Positions 15,772 through 24,159 of a stretch of 64,000 nt of DNA are shown piece by piece (positions within the stretch are counted from its first letter, which is position 1; every line of letters begins with the position of its first letter). Position numbers and translations under genes: made by a program. Origin of the DNA: Pseudomonadota bacterium (lineage in GTDB: Bacteria > Pseudomonadota > Alphaproteobacteria > Acetobacterales > Acetobacteraceae); assembly GCA_021798915.1 (NCBI GenBank), contig JAJZBM010000003.1:1-64000 (forward strand), given 5' to 3'. The notes below the pieces were generated by a model. It searched no databases. It was not told where the DNA came from and was given only the letters and a program-made list of their open reading frames with translations.

Positions 15772-15875
15772 ACCATACTCCCCCGAATCCGCCGCCAACA
15801 AACACAAAACTTTTTTCGGCGCAAGGTTTGACGTATCGTTGCGCCCCACGCAGCCACGTCCGGGAGCTTTGCGAC

Positions 15876-16610
15876 ATGCGTCTTCGGGCTCTTCTGTATG
15901 CTCTCGTCCTGTTCGCCCCCTTCGCTCTGCCCCGCCCGGCGGCGGCGACGGAGGTGGTTTCGCCCGGGGTTCCGCTGCCCGGCGCGCCGACCGATGTTCT
16001 GACCCTGAGCGGCAGTTACGCGACCACGATCCCCGGCTCCGTTTTATTCGGCAGCAATGATTTCACCCTCACCCTCGCCATCCCCTCTCAATTCGTCATC
16101 ACGGACAGCCAGGCTTTCACCGGCCTCATCATCTTCGAGACGAATTTTCCCGGCACCTATACCGTCAATGGGCAGACCGTCGGGCCGTTTCAGGCGTCTT
16201 TGACCTTCGATGGCGGTTATGGTGTCAATAGCGGGCATATCGGGGTCACCTCGCTGCTCACCGCGAATGACAGTTTCGGGATGGATTTCAGCACGTCCGC
16301 CCCGCTCTATACCGTGCTCGGGACGAGCGCCAACCCCGCCGGGACGCTCGCCGCCGTCAGCACAGGCAATTTCGACGTCACCTTCGGAAGCGCGAGCTAC
16401 AGCGTCGATCCCGATTTCACCGGGAGCCTCACTATCACCGGGCCGCAATCGGTGCCGGAACCGGCGAGCCTCGCCCTCCTCGCCACCGCCTGCCTCGGCC
16501 TCGCCCGGCGGCGCTGGCGGGGCGCGGGGCGAGACCCTCACCAGGTGCGCTTGCAATCGGTGATCGGGGGGGCGGCATCCATCGGCGGGGTGGTGGCGAC
16601 GAGTTTGTAG
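15876..16610 (+). CDS. PEP-CTERM secreted protein 2 with an extended tail
   Basis: 244 residues from ATG 15876. A signal peptide cleaved after AAA-T precedes a beta-rich exported domain. VPEPASLALLATACLGLA followed by RRRWRG is a PEP-CTERM signal. Unusually, about 29 residues follow the Arg cluster. That tail overlaps, on the opposite strand, the 3' end of the binding-protein gene by 73 bases. A GGTTTGACGTAT sequence at 15825-15836 provides a plausible -35 TTGACG. The same 12 bases recur at 17878-17889. Confidence 0.75.
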   Translation: MRLRALLYALVLFAPFALPRPAAATEVVSPGVPLPGAPTDVLTLSGSYATTIPGSVLFGSNDFTLTLAIPSQFVITDSQAFTGLIIFETNFPGTYTVNGQTVGPFQASLTFDGGYGVNSGHIGVTSLLTANDSFGMDFSTSAPLYTVLGTSANPAGTLAAVSTGNFDVTFGSASYSVDPDFTGSLTITGPQSVPEPASLALLATACLGLARRRWRGAGRDPHQVRLQSVIGGAASIGGVVATSL

Positions 16611-17755
16611 TAATCCCAGCCGCCTTTGCTCTCGCTCGGGGATTTCACCTCGAACAGATAGGGCGTCACCATCGCGCGGCCATCGGCGCGGATGCGGGTT
16701 TGGCCGAAGGCGTCGTCCTCGGCGAGGCTTTCTTTCATATGCGCGATCACCGCGGCACCATCGCGGGCCCGCGGCAGGCCGAGAGCGGCGACCGATTTCA
16801 GGTAATGCAGCGTTCCCGCGTAACAGGCGGCGTGAACATCGTTCGGGTAATTGCCGTTGGTTTTGGGAAGCACGCGTTTGGTGAAGGCGCGCGTGCGGTC
16901 ATTCAGATCCCAATAAAAACTCTCGGTGAGCAGCAGGCCCTGCCCGGTCTCGAGCCCAAGCCCGTGCACCCCGGTCACCGAAAACACCAGTGCTGCGAGC
17001 CGCGTGCCGTCACGCGTCAGGCCGAATTCCTTCGCCTGTTTCACGCAATTGACCGTGTCATCACCGGCATTGGCGAAGCCCAGAACCTTCGCTCCGCTCG
17101 CTTTGGCGCGCACCAGGAAGGAGGAAAAATCGGTGACGCCGGGAAACGGATACACCGCGTTTCCCAAGACCTTGCCGCCGAGTTTGGTCACCACCTCGCT
17201 CGCGTCACGCGCGAGCTGCTGGCCGAAGACGTAATCGGCGGTGATGAAATACCAGCTATCGCCACCACTTCTCACGATTGCGCGGCCGGAGGAGGCGGCG
17301 ACCATGAACACGTCATAGCCCCAATGGATGGTGACCGGCGTGCATTGCTTGCCGGTCAGATCATCGGTGCCGGCGCCGGTGTTGACATAGGCCTTGTTCT
17401 TTTCACGACAGATGGTGTTGACCGCAAGCGCGACAGAGGAGGTCGGCACATCGGTGATCATGTCCACCGCGTCGCGATCGAACCATTGCCGGGCGATGGT
17501 CGCGCCGATATCGGGTTTGTTCTGATGGTCGCCGATCAGGATTTCGACATCGAATCCCTGGCCGCCGAAATCCTCCACCGCCTGGCGCGCGCAGGCGACC
17601 GAGGTCGGCCCGGTGACATCGCGATAGGGGCCGGACATGTCGGTGAGCACGCCGATGCGGATGACGTTTCGGCCCGCGGCCCGCGCCGGTGCGGCGGCGA
17701 GCGGGGCACAACTGGCCGCGGCGAATTGCAGCATCGCGCGCCGGCTGATGGTCAT
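16538..17755 (-). CDS. ABC transporter substrate-binding protein (Peripla_BP_6, branched-chain amino acid/amide type)
   Basis: 405 residues. The signal SRRAMLQFAAASCAPLAAAP is Tat-like (twin Arg). Then come IRIGVLTDMSGPYRDVTGP, DHQNKPDIGATIARQWFD, DVPTSSVALAVNTI, FGQQLARDASEVVTKLGGKV and CVKQAKEFGLTRDG, the order of LivK/UrtA-type periplasmic binding proteins. It would capture an amide or amino acid for an ABC permease, but no permease or ATPase genes lie next to it, so it is an orphan binding protein or pairs with a distant transporter. The gene is divergent from the phage cluster. Confidence 0.85.
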   Translation of the reverse strand: MTISRRAMLQFAAASCAPLAAAPARAAGRNVIRIGVLTDMSGPYRDVTGPTSVACARQAVEDFGGQGFDVEILIGDHQNKPDIGATIARQWFDRDAVDMITDVPTSSVALAVNTICREKNKAYVNTGAGTDDLTGKQCTPVTIHWGYDVFMVAASSGRAIVRSGGDSWYFITADYVFGQQLARDASEVVTKLGGKVLGNAVYPFPGVTDFSSFLVRAKASGAKVLGFANAGDDTVNCVKQAKEFGLTRDGTRLAALVFSVTGVHGLGLETGQGLLLTESFYWDLNDRTRAFTKRVLPKTNGNYPNDVHAACYAGTLHYLKSVAALGLPRARDGAAVIAHMKESLAEDDAFGQTRIRADGRAMVTPYLFEVKSPSESKGGWDYYKLVATTPPMDAAPPITDCKRTW

Positions 17756-17880
17756 GCGATCCTCCCTGGGTTTTTGTGGCTCGTTTCGGCCAATTCAGTC
17801 CCTTCCCTATAGCGAAAACCGGTGCATGAGGGAAAAGAAATCTCCACCCCGAAAAAAACCGCTTGCCCAGGCGCCCCGGT

Positions 17881-17911
17881 TTGACGTATAAGCACCGTTA
17901 GAGTGACTAAC
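17881..17911 (+). promoter_or_regulatory. Promoter-operator candidate in front of the phage late cluster
   Basis: TTGACG (17881-17886) is a good -35. GTTAGAGTGACTAAC (17897-17911) is a perfect 5-5-5 palindrome. It differs from the site at 3012-3026 by one base in the half-sites (ATAAC versus CTAAC), apart from the central spacer. It lies 48 bases before the first phage gene. A TetR-type operator is the main alternative, since such sites often contain GTGACTAAC-like arms. Confidence 0.5.
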
Positions 17912-17958
17912 TATGTCGGCACGGGCGCCGTGCCACTCCCCTTTCCCCGGACGACGCG

Positions 17959-18318
17959 ATGCCCGACCCCGACCCGACCGCGAATGGCGGCCCGTCGCCG
18001 CTCGACATCCTGCTCGCGGTGATGCGCGCCAAATGGGCGGAGGGCGACGCCGATGGCGCCGCCGAACTCGCCCGCGCCGCCGCCCCCTATCTTCACCCCC
18101 GCCGCGCCCCGGTCTCCGCCGAGCGCGGCGGGCGCGCGAAGGACGCCGTCCCTGCCCTCAGCGATGCCGATCTCGAACGCGAAATCACCGCCCTTGCTCG
18201 CGGAAGCGGCGCTGCGCCGCGCGCTGCGGACCTCTTTGCAGGCCTTCGCGATGCTGGCGCTCGCCCCCGAACGTCACCGCCCGGCGGCGCATCATCGGCT
18301 GATCATCGCGGAACTTGA
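17959..18318 (+). CDS. Probable small terminase subunit-like protein
   Basis: 119 residues. The first 75 (SPLDILLAVMRAKWAEGD, ELARAAAPYLHPR, ALSDADLEREITAL) match a short helical protein regularly placed immediately upstream of large terminase genes in alphaproteobacterial phages. The last 40 residues overlap the large-terminase frame and look unconstrained. It is likely the DNA-recognition subunit or an accessory packaging protein. It is the first gene of the late cluster. Confidence 0.5.
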   Translation: MPDPDPTANGGPSPLDILLAVMRAKWAEGDADGAAELARAAAPYLHPRRAPVSAERGGRAKDAVPALSDADLEREITALARGSGAAPRAADLFAGLRDAGARPRTSPPGGASSADHRGT

Positions 18319-19588
18319 GGCGCTGGCGCGCGGCGAGAACGACCGCCTGATGCTGCTGCTGCCACCGGGTTCGGCGAAATCCACTTACGCCAGCGTCATT
18401 TTTCCCGCCTGGTGGTTCACCCAGGCGCCGCACACCAATGTCATCGCGGCGTGTCATACCGCCTCGCTCGCCAGCCATTTCGGCCGCCGGGCGCGCAATC
18501 TCGTCGTCGAGCACCGGCGCCGCCTCGGGATCGATCTCGCCCCCGATGCGCGTGCCAGCGCGAATTGGGCGACGACCGATGGCGGCTCCTATTACGCGGT
18601 CGGCGTGCGCGGGCCGATCACTGGTCGGCGCGCCGATCTCGTGCTCATCGACGATCCCGTCAAATCGCAGGCGGAAGCGGATTCACCTGCCGCGCGCGCC
18701 CATGTTTGGCAATGGTATCAGAGCGATCTGATTTCGCGCCTCAAGCCCGGCGGGCGGATCGTCCTGATCATGACGCGTTGGCATGAGGATGATCTCGGCG
18801 GGCGCATCCTCGCCGAGGAAGCGGCTGGCGGCGATCGCTGGCGGGTTTTGCGTCTCCCGGCACTCGCCGAAAGCGATGATCCGCTCGGCCGCGCCGAGGG
18901 CGATGCGCTGTGGCCGGAATGGGAAACGCCTGAGGCTCTGGAACGAAAGCGCCGCATCATCGGCGAACGCGCCTGGGCCGCACTCTATCAGCAGCGGCCG
19001 CGCCCGCCGGAGGGATTGTTGTTTCGGACTGAAGCGATCACGCTCCTCGATGCGGCACCAGGTGTCAAAGCGCGGGTGCGCGCCTGGGATCTCGCCGCCA
19101 GCATCGCCCGCCCGGGATTTGATCCGGACTGGACGGTCGGTCTGCGGCTCGCGAAAGATGACGCCGAGCGCTTCATCGTCGACGACGTCGTGCGTCTGCG
19201 CGGCGGCCCGCATGAGGTGGAGCAGGCGATTCTTGCGTGCGCCGCGCGCGACGGGCGCGAGACCACCATTCTTCTGCCGCAGGATCCGGGGCAGGCCGGG
19301 CGCGCGCAGGTTCTCTATCTGACCCGCAAACTCGCTGGCTACCACATCGTCTCCGGCCCCGAAACCGGCGCCAAGGCGACACGCGCAGCACCCGTCGCGA
19401 GCCAGGTGGCGTGCGGCAATCTCGCCATCCTCAAGGCGCCGTTCACTCGCGCCCTGATCGACGAGCTTCGCGACTTTCCTGCCGGCAGCAAGGATGATCA
19501 GGTGGATGCGCTGTCACGCGCCTTCGCCCATCTCAGCGCCGCCCCGCAAGCGACCCGGCAGATCAATCTGCCCCTTCTTTCCCGGTAG
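18164..19588 (+). CDS. Phage terminase large subunit
   Basis: 474 residues. ATG 18164 is taken as the start, since the frame further upstream overlaps the preceding gene and looks unnatural. The ATPase half has LMLLLPPGSAKSTYASV (Walker A variant), ADLVLIDDPVKSQAEAD (Walker B) and IVLIMTRWHEDDLGGRI (coupling motif). The nuclease half has VRAWDLAASIARPGFDPDW, LLPQDPGQAGRAQ and GSKDDQVDALSRAF, the RNase-H-like acidic residues. It packages phage DNA into the procapsid. Length and motifs look intact. Confidence 0.9.
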   Translation: MPISNAKSPPLLAEAALRRALRTSLQAFAMLALAPERHRPAAHHRLIIAELEALARGENDRLMLLLPPGSAKSTYASVIFPAWWFTQAPHTNVIAACHTASLASHFGRRARNLVVEHRRRLGIDLAPDARASANWATTDGGSYYAVGVRGPITGRRADLVLIDDPVKSQAEADSPAARAHVWQWYQSDLISRLKPGGRIVLIMTRWHEDDLGGRILAEEAAGGDRWRVLRLPALAESDDPLGRAEGDALWPEWETPEALERKRRIIGERAWAALYQQRPRPPEGLLFRTEAITLLDAAPGVKARVRAWDLAASIARPGFDPDWTVGLRLAKDDAERFIVDDVVRLRGGPHEVEQAILACAARDGRETTILLPQDPGQAGRAQVLYLTRKLAGYHIVSGPETGAKATRAAPVASQVACGNLAILKAPFTRALIDELRDFPAGSKDDQVDALSRAFAHLSAAPQATRQINLPLLSR

Positions 19589-19592
19589 AGGC

Positions 19593-21002
19593 ATGTTCGA
19601 CACACTCGCAAGCCTGATCCCCGACGATCCCGACTATCCGGCGCGGGCGCGCAAGCTCGATATCCTGCGCCGCGTTCTCGATGGCACGCTTTATGACGTG
19701 CTACCTTATGAATTTTACGACGAGCGCAGCCCAGGCGGCGAATATGTGCCGCTTCGCCACCGCCGGCCGAGCGTGCGCTATAATCTCTGCCGCATAGTCG
19801 TCGAGGATTCGGTCGCCCTGGTGTTCAGCGAAGGCCATTTCCCGACCCTCGATTCGCCAGACCCGCTGGTGCGCGATGCGCTCGAAGCCATCCTGCGCGA
19901 GGCGAAGCTGAACGAGGTGATGATCGATGCTTGCTTGCGCGGCGCGATCGGCTCGGTTGCGATCCTGATGCGTGTGCTGCGCGGACGGGTGTTTTTCCAG
20001 ACCCTGGAGACGATGTATCTGACCCCGCGCTGGGAAGCGGAGGCGCCCGACACGCTCGCCTCGGTTTCCGAGAAATTCAAGGTCTCCGGCGCCAATCTCC
20101 TCGATCAAGGCTACGAAATTCCCGACCCCGGCGGGCAGTACTGGTTTCAGCGACGTTGGGACACGGAATGGGAATGGTGGTTCGAGCCCTGGCCAGTCGG
20201 CAGCGATGAGACGCCGCGCCTCGATCCGGCGCGCAGCGTCCGCCACGGCCTCGGCTTCGTGCCCATCGTCTGGATCAAGAATCTGCCAGGCCCCTCGGCG
20301 ACCGGTGACATGCGGGATGGCGCCTGCACGTTTCGCGCCGCCGTCGAAACCGCGATCGAGATCGACTACCAGCTCTCGCAAGCCGGGCGCGGCCTCAAAT
20401 ATAGCTCCGATCCGACACTTCTGATCAAGGAGCCGGCGACCTCGGACAATCAAATCATCAAAGGGGCGGCCAACGCCCTAGTGGTTTCCGAAAAGGGTGA
20501 CGCGCGGCTGCTCGAGATTGGCGGCACCGCGTCCGCCGCGGTGATCGATTACGTGCGCACGCTCCGCGAACTCGCCTTGGAGAGCATCCACGGCAACCGC
20601 GCCGATGCGCAGCGTTTCGCCGCCCCCACTTCGGGCCGCGCGCTCGAGATGATGAACCAGGGTTTGATTTGGCTTGCCGATAATCTACGGATTTCCTATG
20701 GCGAGGGCGCCCTGCTCACGCTCGCGCGCATGGTGCTCCGCGCCAGCACGCATTATCCGTTGATCGTGCATGGCGCCGAACTCGCGCCGCTCGACCCCGA
20801 GGTGAGCCTCAGCCTCACCTGGCCGCGCTGGTATCCGCCTTCCGCCGATGACCGGCTGAAGGACGCCCAGGCGCTCTCGACCCTCACCGGTGCCGGGCTG
20901 ATGTCGCGCGAGAGCGCGCTCAAATCCGTCGCCCACACCTACGATATCGCCAATATCGGCAATGAGATCGCGACGCTCACCGTCGCGGAAGGAGCAGCAT
21001 GA
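19593..21002 (+). CDS. Phage portal protein
   Basis: 469 residues from ATG 19593. Segments such as YNLCRIVVEDSVALVFSE, TFRAAVETAIEIDYQLSQAG, GRALEMMNQGLIWLADNLR and ALSTLTGAGLMSRESALKSV fit SPP1 gp6/DUF4055-like portals, including the long stem helix near residues 330-370. Portals form the dodecameric vertex through which DNA enters. It follows the terminase by 4 bases, and its stop overlaps the scaffold start (ATGA). Confidence 0.85.
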   Translation: MFDTLASLIPDDPDYPARARKLDILRRVLDGTLYDVLPYEFYDERSPGGEYVPLRHRRPSVRYNLCRIVVEDSVALVFSEGHFPTLDSPDPLVRDALEAILREAKLNEVMIDACLRGAIGSVAILMRVLRGRVFFQTLETMYLTPRWEAEAPDTLASVSEKFKVSGANLLDQGYEIPDPGGQYWFQRRWDTEWEWWFEPWPVGSDETPRLDPARSVRHGLGFVPIVWIKNLPGPSATGDMRDGACTFRAAVETAIEIDYQLSQAGRGLKYSSDPTLLIKEPATSDNQIIKGAANALVVSEKGDARLLEIGGTASAAVIDYVRTLRELALESIHGNRADAQRFAAPTSGRALEMMNQGLIWLADNLRISYGEGALLTLARMVLRASTHYPLIVHGAELAPLDPEVSLSLTWPRWYPPSADDRLKDAQALSTLTGAGLMSRESALKSVAHTYDIANIGNEIATLTVAEGAA

Positions 21003-21403
21003 CCGAAGCCAGCGACCCGTCTCCGCCGGAGCCGACGATCGAGGAATTGCGCGCCGAAACCGCCGCACTCGCGCGGCAATTGCAGGAAGTGACCGAGGCC
21101 GCGCGCACCCGCATCATTCGCGCCGAACTCAAGGCCGAAGCCATCAAGGCCGGGATGATCGATCTCGATGGCTTGAAACTCATCGAACCTGCGGATGTCA
21201 AACTCGACGACAAGGGCGAGGTCGAAGGGGCCGGCGCGCTGATGGGCAAGCTGAAACGTGACAAGCCCTGGCTGTTCGGCGCCCATTCCTCCTCCTCGCG
21301 GGCAACACCACCGCAAGCCCAGCCGCCGCGTCAGAAACACGCGACCGAAATGACCGCCGCCGAATACCGCGCCGCCCGCGCCGATATGTTGCGGCGGAGA
21401 TAG
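20999..21403 (+). CDS. Phage scaffolding-type protein
   Basis: 134 residues. The N-terminal half is a strongly charged coiled coil (EELRAETAALARQLQEVTE, ARTRIIRAELKAEAIKAGM), followed by DLDGLKLIEPADVKLDD and a C-terminal DKPWLFG plus basic tail. This is the pattern of small scaffold proteins located between portal and capsid genes. Its start overlaps the portal stop. No separate maturation protease is seen between portal and capsid. Confidence 0.65.
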   Translation: MTEASDPSPPEPTIEELRAETAALARQLQEVTEAARTRIIRAELKAEAIKAGMIDLDGLKLIEPADVKLDDKGEVEGAGALMGKLKRDKPWLFGAHSSSSRATPPQAQPPRQKHATEMTAAEYRAARADMLRRR

Positions 21404-21457
21404 TCACGGCGCCCGTGATCTTGCCAATCCCACCCCCTTCCCAACAGAGGACTTCCC

Positions 21458-22780
21458 ATGGGTATCAACAATTTTCCCGCGGCGCTGCAACCGATCATCC
21501 AGCAGGGCTATCTCGAACGCGAATTCGAATCGGCGCTCCATTCCCGGCTCGGCTATCGCGACATCGCCGATCGTGAGATCTTCGCGGTTGGCATCGGCGA
21601 GACCTTGACCAAGACCCGCGCCGGGCTCAAGCCCTCGGTCACCACGCCGCTGGCGCCGGCCACCAACACCAATCTCGATAACGGCCTCTCGCCGCAGTAT
21701 TTCAACATCGAGCAGTATACGCTCTCGATCAATCTCTACGGCGCGACCACCGATCTCAACATGGTGACCAGCCGCGTCGGCATCGCCTCGCAATTCATGC
21801 TCAATGCGTCGATCAATGGCGAGCAGGCGCGGCGTTCGCTCGACGAACTCGCCCGCAATCAGCTTTTTTCCGCCTATTTCGGCGGCAATACCCGCGTCAC
21901 CGCTGCCCTCTCCGCGCCAGCGCCGACGATTTCCGTCGATGACGTGCGTGGCTTTCAGTATGTCTGGGTGAATGGTGTGCCGACCGCGGTGAGCGCGACC
22001 AACACCCTCACCGTCACCGTCGGCAGCGACGTCTATACCCTGGTCGGCGTCGCCGTCGATGCAACCAGCGTCTCGACCACGCCGGGCGGAATGTCCGGGG
22101 AGCTGACCTTCTCCGCCAATGTCTCGATCGGCGATGCGGCCGTCGGCAACACCGTGCAGGCGGCCAATGCCTCCGTCATCCTGCGCCCGGGTGGCGCGAC
22201 CAACACGTCGCAGTTGCAGACCACCAATACCTTGACGATGGCAACGCTTCTCGATGCCGTCGCCAAACTCCGCCTCAACAACGTGCCTGATATCGGCGGC
22301 GTCTATCATTGCCATCTCGACCCGGTTTCGGCGCGCCAGCTATTCGCCGACCCCGATTTCAAGCAGCTCTTCACCATGGGCTATGACACCGAGACGTTCC
22401 GCCGCGGCGAACTCGTGAGCCCCTTCCTTGGTCTTCGCTTCGTCCCCACCACGGAAGCCTATGTCCAGGCGATGCCGGGACTTGCCGGGCTTTATGTCCG
22501 CCGCCCGATCGTCTGCGGCCAGGGCGCGCTGATCGAGGGCGATTATGCCGGCATGGCGGAAGAGGATGTCGCGCCGCGTGACGCGGTGATCAGCATCATC
22601 GACGGCGTCGCCATGGTGACGCGCGAGCCGATCGATCGCCTGCAACAGATCATCGCCCAATCCTGGTATTGGATCGGCGGTTTCTGCGCGCCGACCGACG
22701 TCACCACCAACCCGACCACCATCCCGACCGCGACCAACGCCGCCTATAAACGCGCGGTGATGATCGAGCATGTGGGCTGA
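21458..22780 (+). CDS. Major capsid protein with internal insertion domain
   Basis: 440 residues. The N-terminal arm (NFPAALQPIIQQGYLEREF) and the C-terminal half (LLDAVAKLRLNNVPDIGGVY, FRRGELVSPFLGLRFVPTT) fit HK97-fold capsid proteins of contractile phages (P22 coat/Mu-like group). Residues 157-250 form a Thr/Val-rich beta segment inserted in the middle, resembling an accessory insertion domain that stabilises or decorates the shell. Its ribosome binding site is AGAGGA just upstream of ATG 21458. Confidence 0.8.
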   Translation: MGINNFPAALQPIIQQGYLEREFESALHSRLGYRDIADREIFAVGIGETLTKTRAGLKPSVTTPLAPATNTNLDNGLSPQYFNIEQYTLSINLYGATTDLNMVTSRVGIASQFMLNASINGEQARRSLDELARNQLFSAYFGGNTRVTAALSAPAPTISVDDVRGFQYVWVNGVPTAVSATNTLTVTVGSDVYTLVGVAVDATSVSTTPGGMSGELTFSANVSIGDAAVGNTVQAANASVILRPGGATNTSQLQTTNTLTMATLLDAVAKLRLNNVPDIGGVYHCHLDPVSARQLFADPDFKQLFTMGYDTETFRRGELVSPFLGLRFVPTTEAYVQAMPGLAGLYVRRPIVCGQGALIEGDYAGMAEEDVAPRDAVISIIDGVAMVTREPIDRLQQIIAQSWYWIGGFCAPTDVTTNPTTIPTATNAAYKRAVMIEHVG

Positions 22781-22785
22781 CGGCG

Positions 22786-23094
22786 ATGGCAACCGGATCG
22801 ACGCAACCGCTGATGGTGTCGGCGACGGCAACGCTCGCCGCCGGCACCAGCTCGGCCAACATCGCCCTCGCCGGCACCGGCGAGGCGGTTCTGGTCTATA
22901 ACGCAACCAGCGCCATCGCTTTCATCCGCTTCGGGATGGATGCGAGCGTGGTTGCGACCAGCGCCGACATGCCGATCCCGCCCGGGAGCCGGATGCTGAT
23001 CCATGCTGGAGACTTCTCAAAGACGGTGGCTGCACTCCTGTCCTCGGGAAGCGGTGCCGTCTATTTCTCCCGCGGCCAGGGCACGGTTTACTGA
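22786..23094 (+). CDS. Phage head protein, decoration-like
   Basis: 102 residues, beginning 5 bases after the capsid stop. A Ser/Thr/Ala-rich beta protein with ATATLAAGTSSANIALAGTG, YNATSAIAFIRFGMDASVV and MPIPPGSRMLIHAGDF. A small beta protein directly after the capsid gene suggests a head-decoration or stabilisation protein. No specific family recognised. Confidence 0.5.
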   Translation: MATGSTQPLMVSATATLAAGTSSANIALAGTGEAVLVYNATSAIAFIRFGMDASVVATSADMPIPPGSRMLIHAGDFSKTVAALLSSGSGAVYFSRGQGTVY

Positions 23095-23096
23095 CC

Positions 23097-23498
23097 ATGT
23101 CCGCGAGCCCCATCACCCTTCCGTTCACGGATGCCGAAAAGACCGATATCAGGCGGTTTTGCGGCTATCCGGCCTATGGCGCCGGGGCCGCGGGGTTTCA
23201 GAGCTGGCGCTTTTTTCAGGCCTACGGCACGCTCGAATACCGCATGAATAATCTTGCGCCGGCCGAATATGGCGTCGTGCGCTCGGTTTATCTCGCGCAG
23301 CTCTATCCGCTCGAGGTCGCGATCCCGGCCGCCGGCGGCAATCTCGATACCGCGAGTGCCGCCGTCTGGACCCATAACAGCGAGGAGGTCCATCAGCGTG
23401 AGGAGCTGTTCGATGACTGGCGCCGGCGTCTCTGCGGCTTTCTCGGGCTTCCCCCTGGCCCGGCGCTCTCTTACGGCGGCATCGCCCTGATCGTCTGA
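23097..23498 (+). CDS. Phage head-tail connector-type protein
   Basis: 133 residues with FTDAEKTDIRRFCGYPAYG, EYRMNNLAPAEYGVVRSVYL and EELFDDWRRRLCGFLGLPP. Mostly helical, with the size and position (two genes after capsid) of head-completion/adaptor proteins that dock on the portal. Function inferred mainly from order. Confidence 0.5.
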   Translation: MSASPITLPFTDAEKTDIRRFCGYPAYGAGAAGFQSWRFFQAYGTLEYRMNNLAPAEYGVVRSVYLAQLYPLEVAIPAAGGNLDTASAAVWTHNSEEVHQREELFDDWRRRLCGFLGLPPGPALSYGGIALIV

Positions 23499-23502
23499 TG
23501 TC

Positions 23503-24159
23503 ATGAACCCCGATCGTCTCCAGGATCTGATCTATCGCGGCATGGGGCGCGCGGCATTGCAAACCGGGCAGCTCTATGACGCGTTCCGCCCGAATGGCAA
23601 CGCCGACCCTTGCACCCCCGCCAACCGCTATCTCCAGCTTCGTGCCGCCTTCAATGCGACCGATCCGCGCTTCGTGCGCGCCAATACCTACGGCCATCCG
23701 GTCTGGTATGGCGTGTTCGATTCGGCCTATACCCTGCCTGGTGATTATCTCGTCGAGCATGAAACCGCTCGTTGCTTCTTCATCGCGAGCCAGCCGCCGC
23801 TTTTGCCGGTGGTGACGGTTCTTGCCGAACGGATCGTCTCGGTTTTTCGCCCCGCGGGCCCAACCGGTTTCGGCGTGCAGGCCTATGGCGGGGTCGCGCT
23901 TGCGCGTGCGACCCCGCTTCTTCTGGCCTGGCCGGCGAGTATGATCGAGGGCGGCAATGGCGGCGGCGCGCGTTATGCGGGCGATCTTCCCGCCGATGTG
24001 CGCTTGACCGCGTTCACCCTGCTGCTCCCCGCACTCCCCGGCATCGTCCCCCGCGTCGAGGATCTCGTGAGCGACGATCTCGGTCGTAATTTCGTTGTCA
24101 GCAGCGCGGAACTCTCTGAGCTCGGCTGGCGTCTCGTGGTGCGGCAGGTGGCAAGCTGA
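23503..24159 (+). CDS. Phage head-closure/neck-type protein
   Basis: 218 residues. Starts NPDRLQDLIYRGMGRAALQ, then YDAFRPNG and a beta-rich body (WYGVFDSAYTLPGDYLVEH, ARCFFIASQPPLLPVVTV). Position after the connector, and the pattern of a ligand-free beta domain describing a measured value, match head-closure or stopper proteins of alphaproteobacterial myophages. Its TGA overlaps the next ATG (TGATG). Confidence 0.5.
   Translation: MNPDRLQDLIYRGMGRAALQTGQLYDAFRPNGNADPCTPANRYLQLRAAFNATDPRFVRANTYGHPVWYGVFDSAYTLPGDYLVEHETARCFFIASQPPLLPVVTVLAERIVSVFRPAGPTGFGVQAYGGVALARATPLLLAWPASMIEGGNGGGARYAGDLPADVRLTAFTLLLPALPGIVPRVEDLVSDDLGRNFVVSSAELSELGWRLVVRQVAS

Noticed and set aside
15825-15836. GGTTTGACGTAT shared with 17878-17889 as a possible att or regulon site
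   Set aside because: Twelve bases including a -35-like TTGACG; most simply two promoters with similar -35 regions, and the first copy is not at a phage edge.
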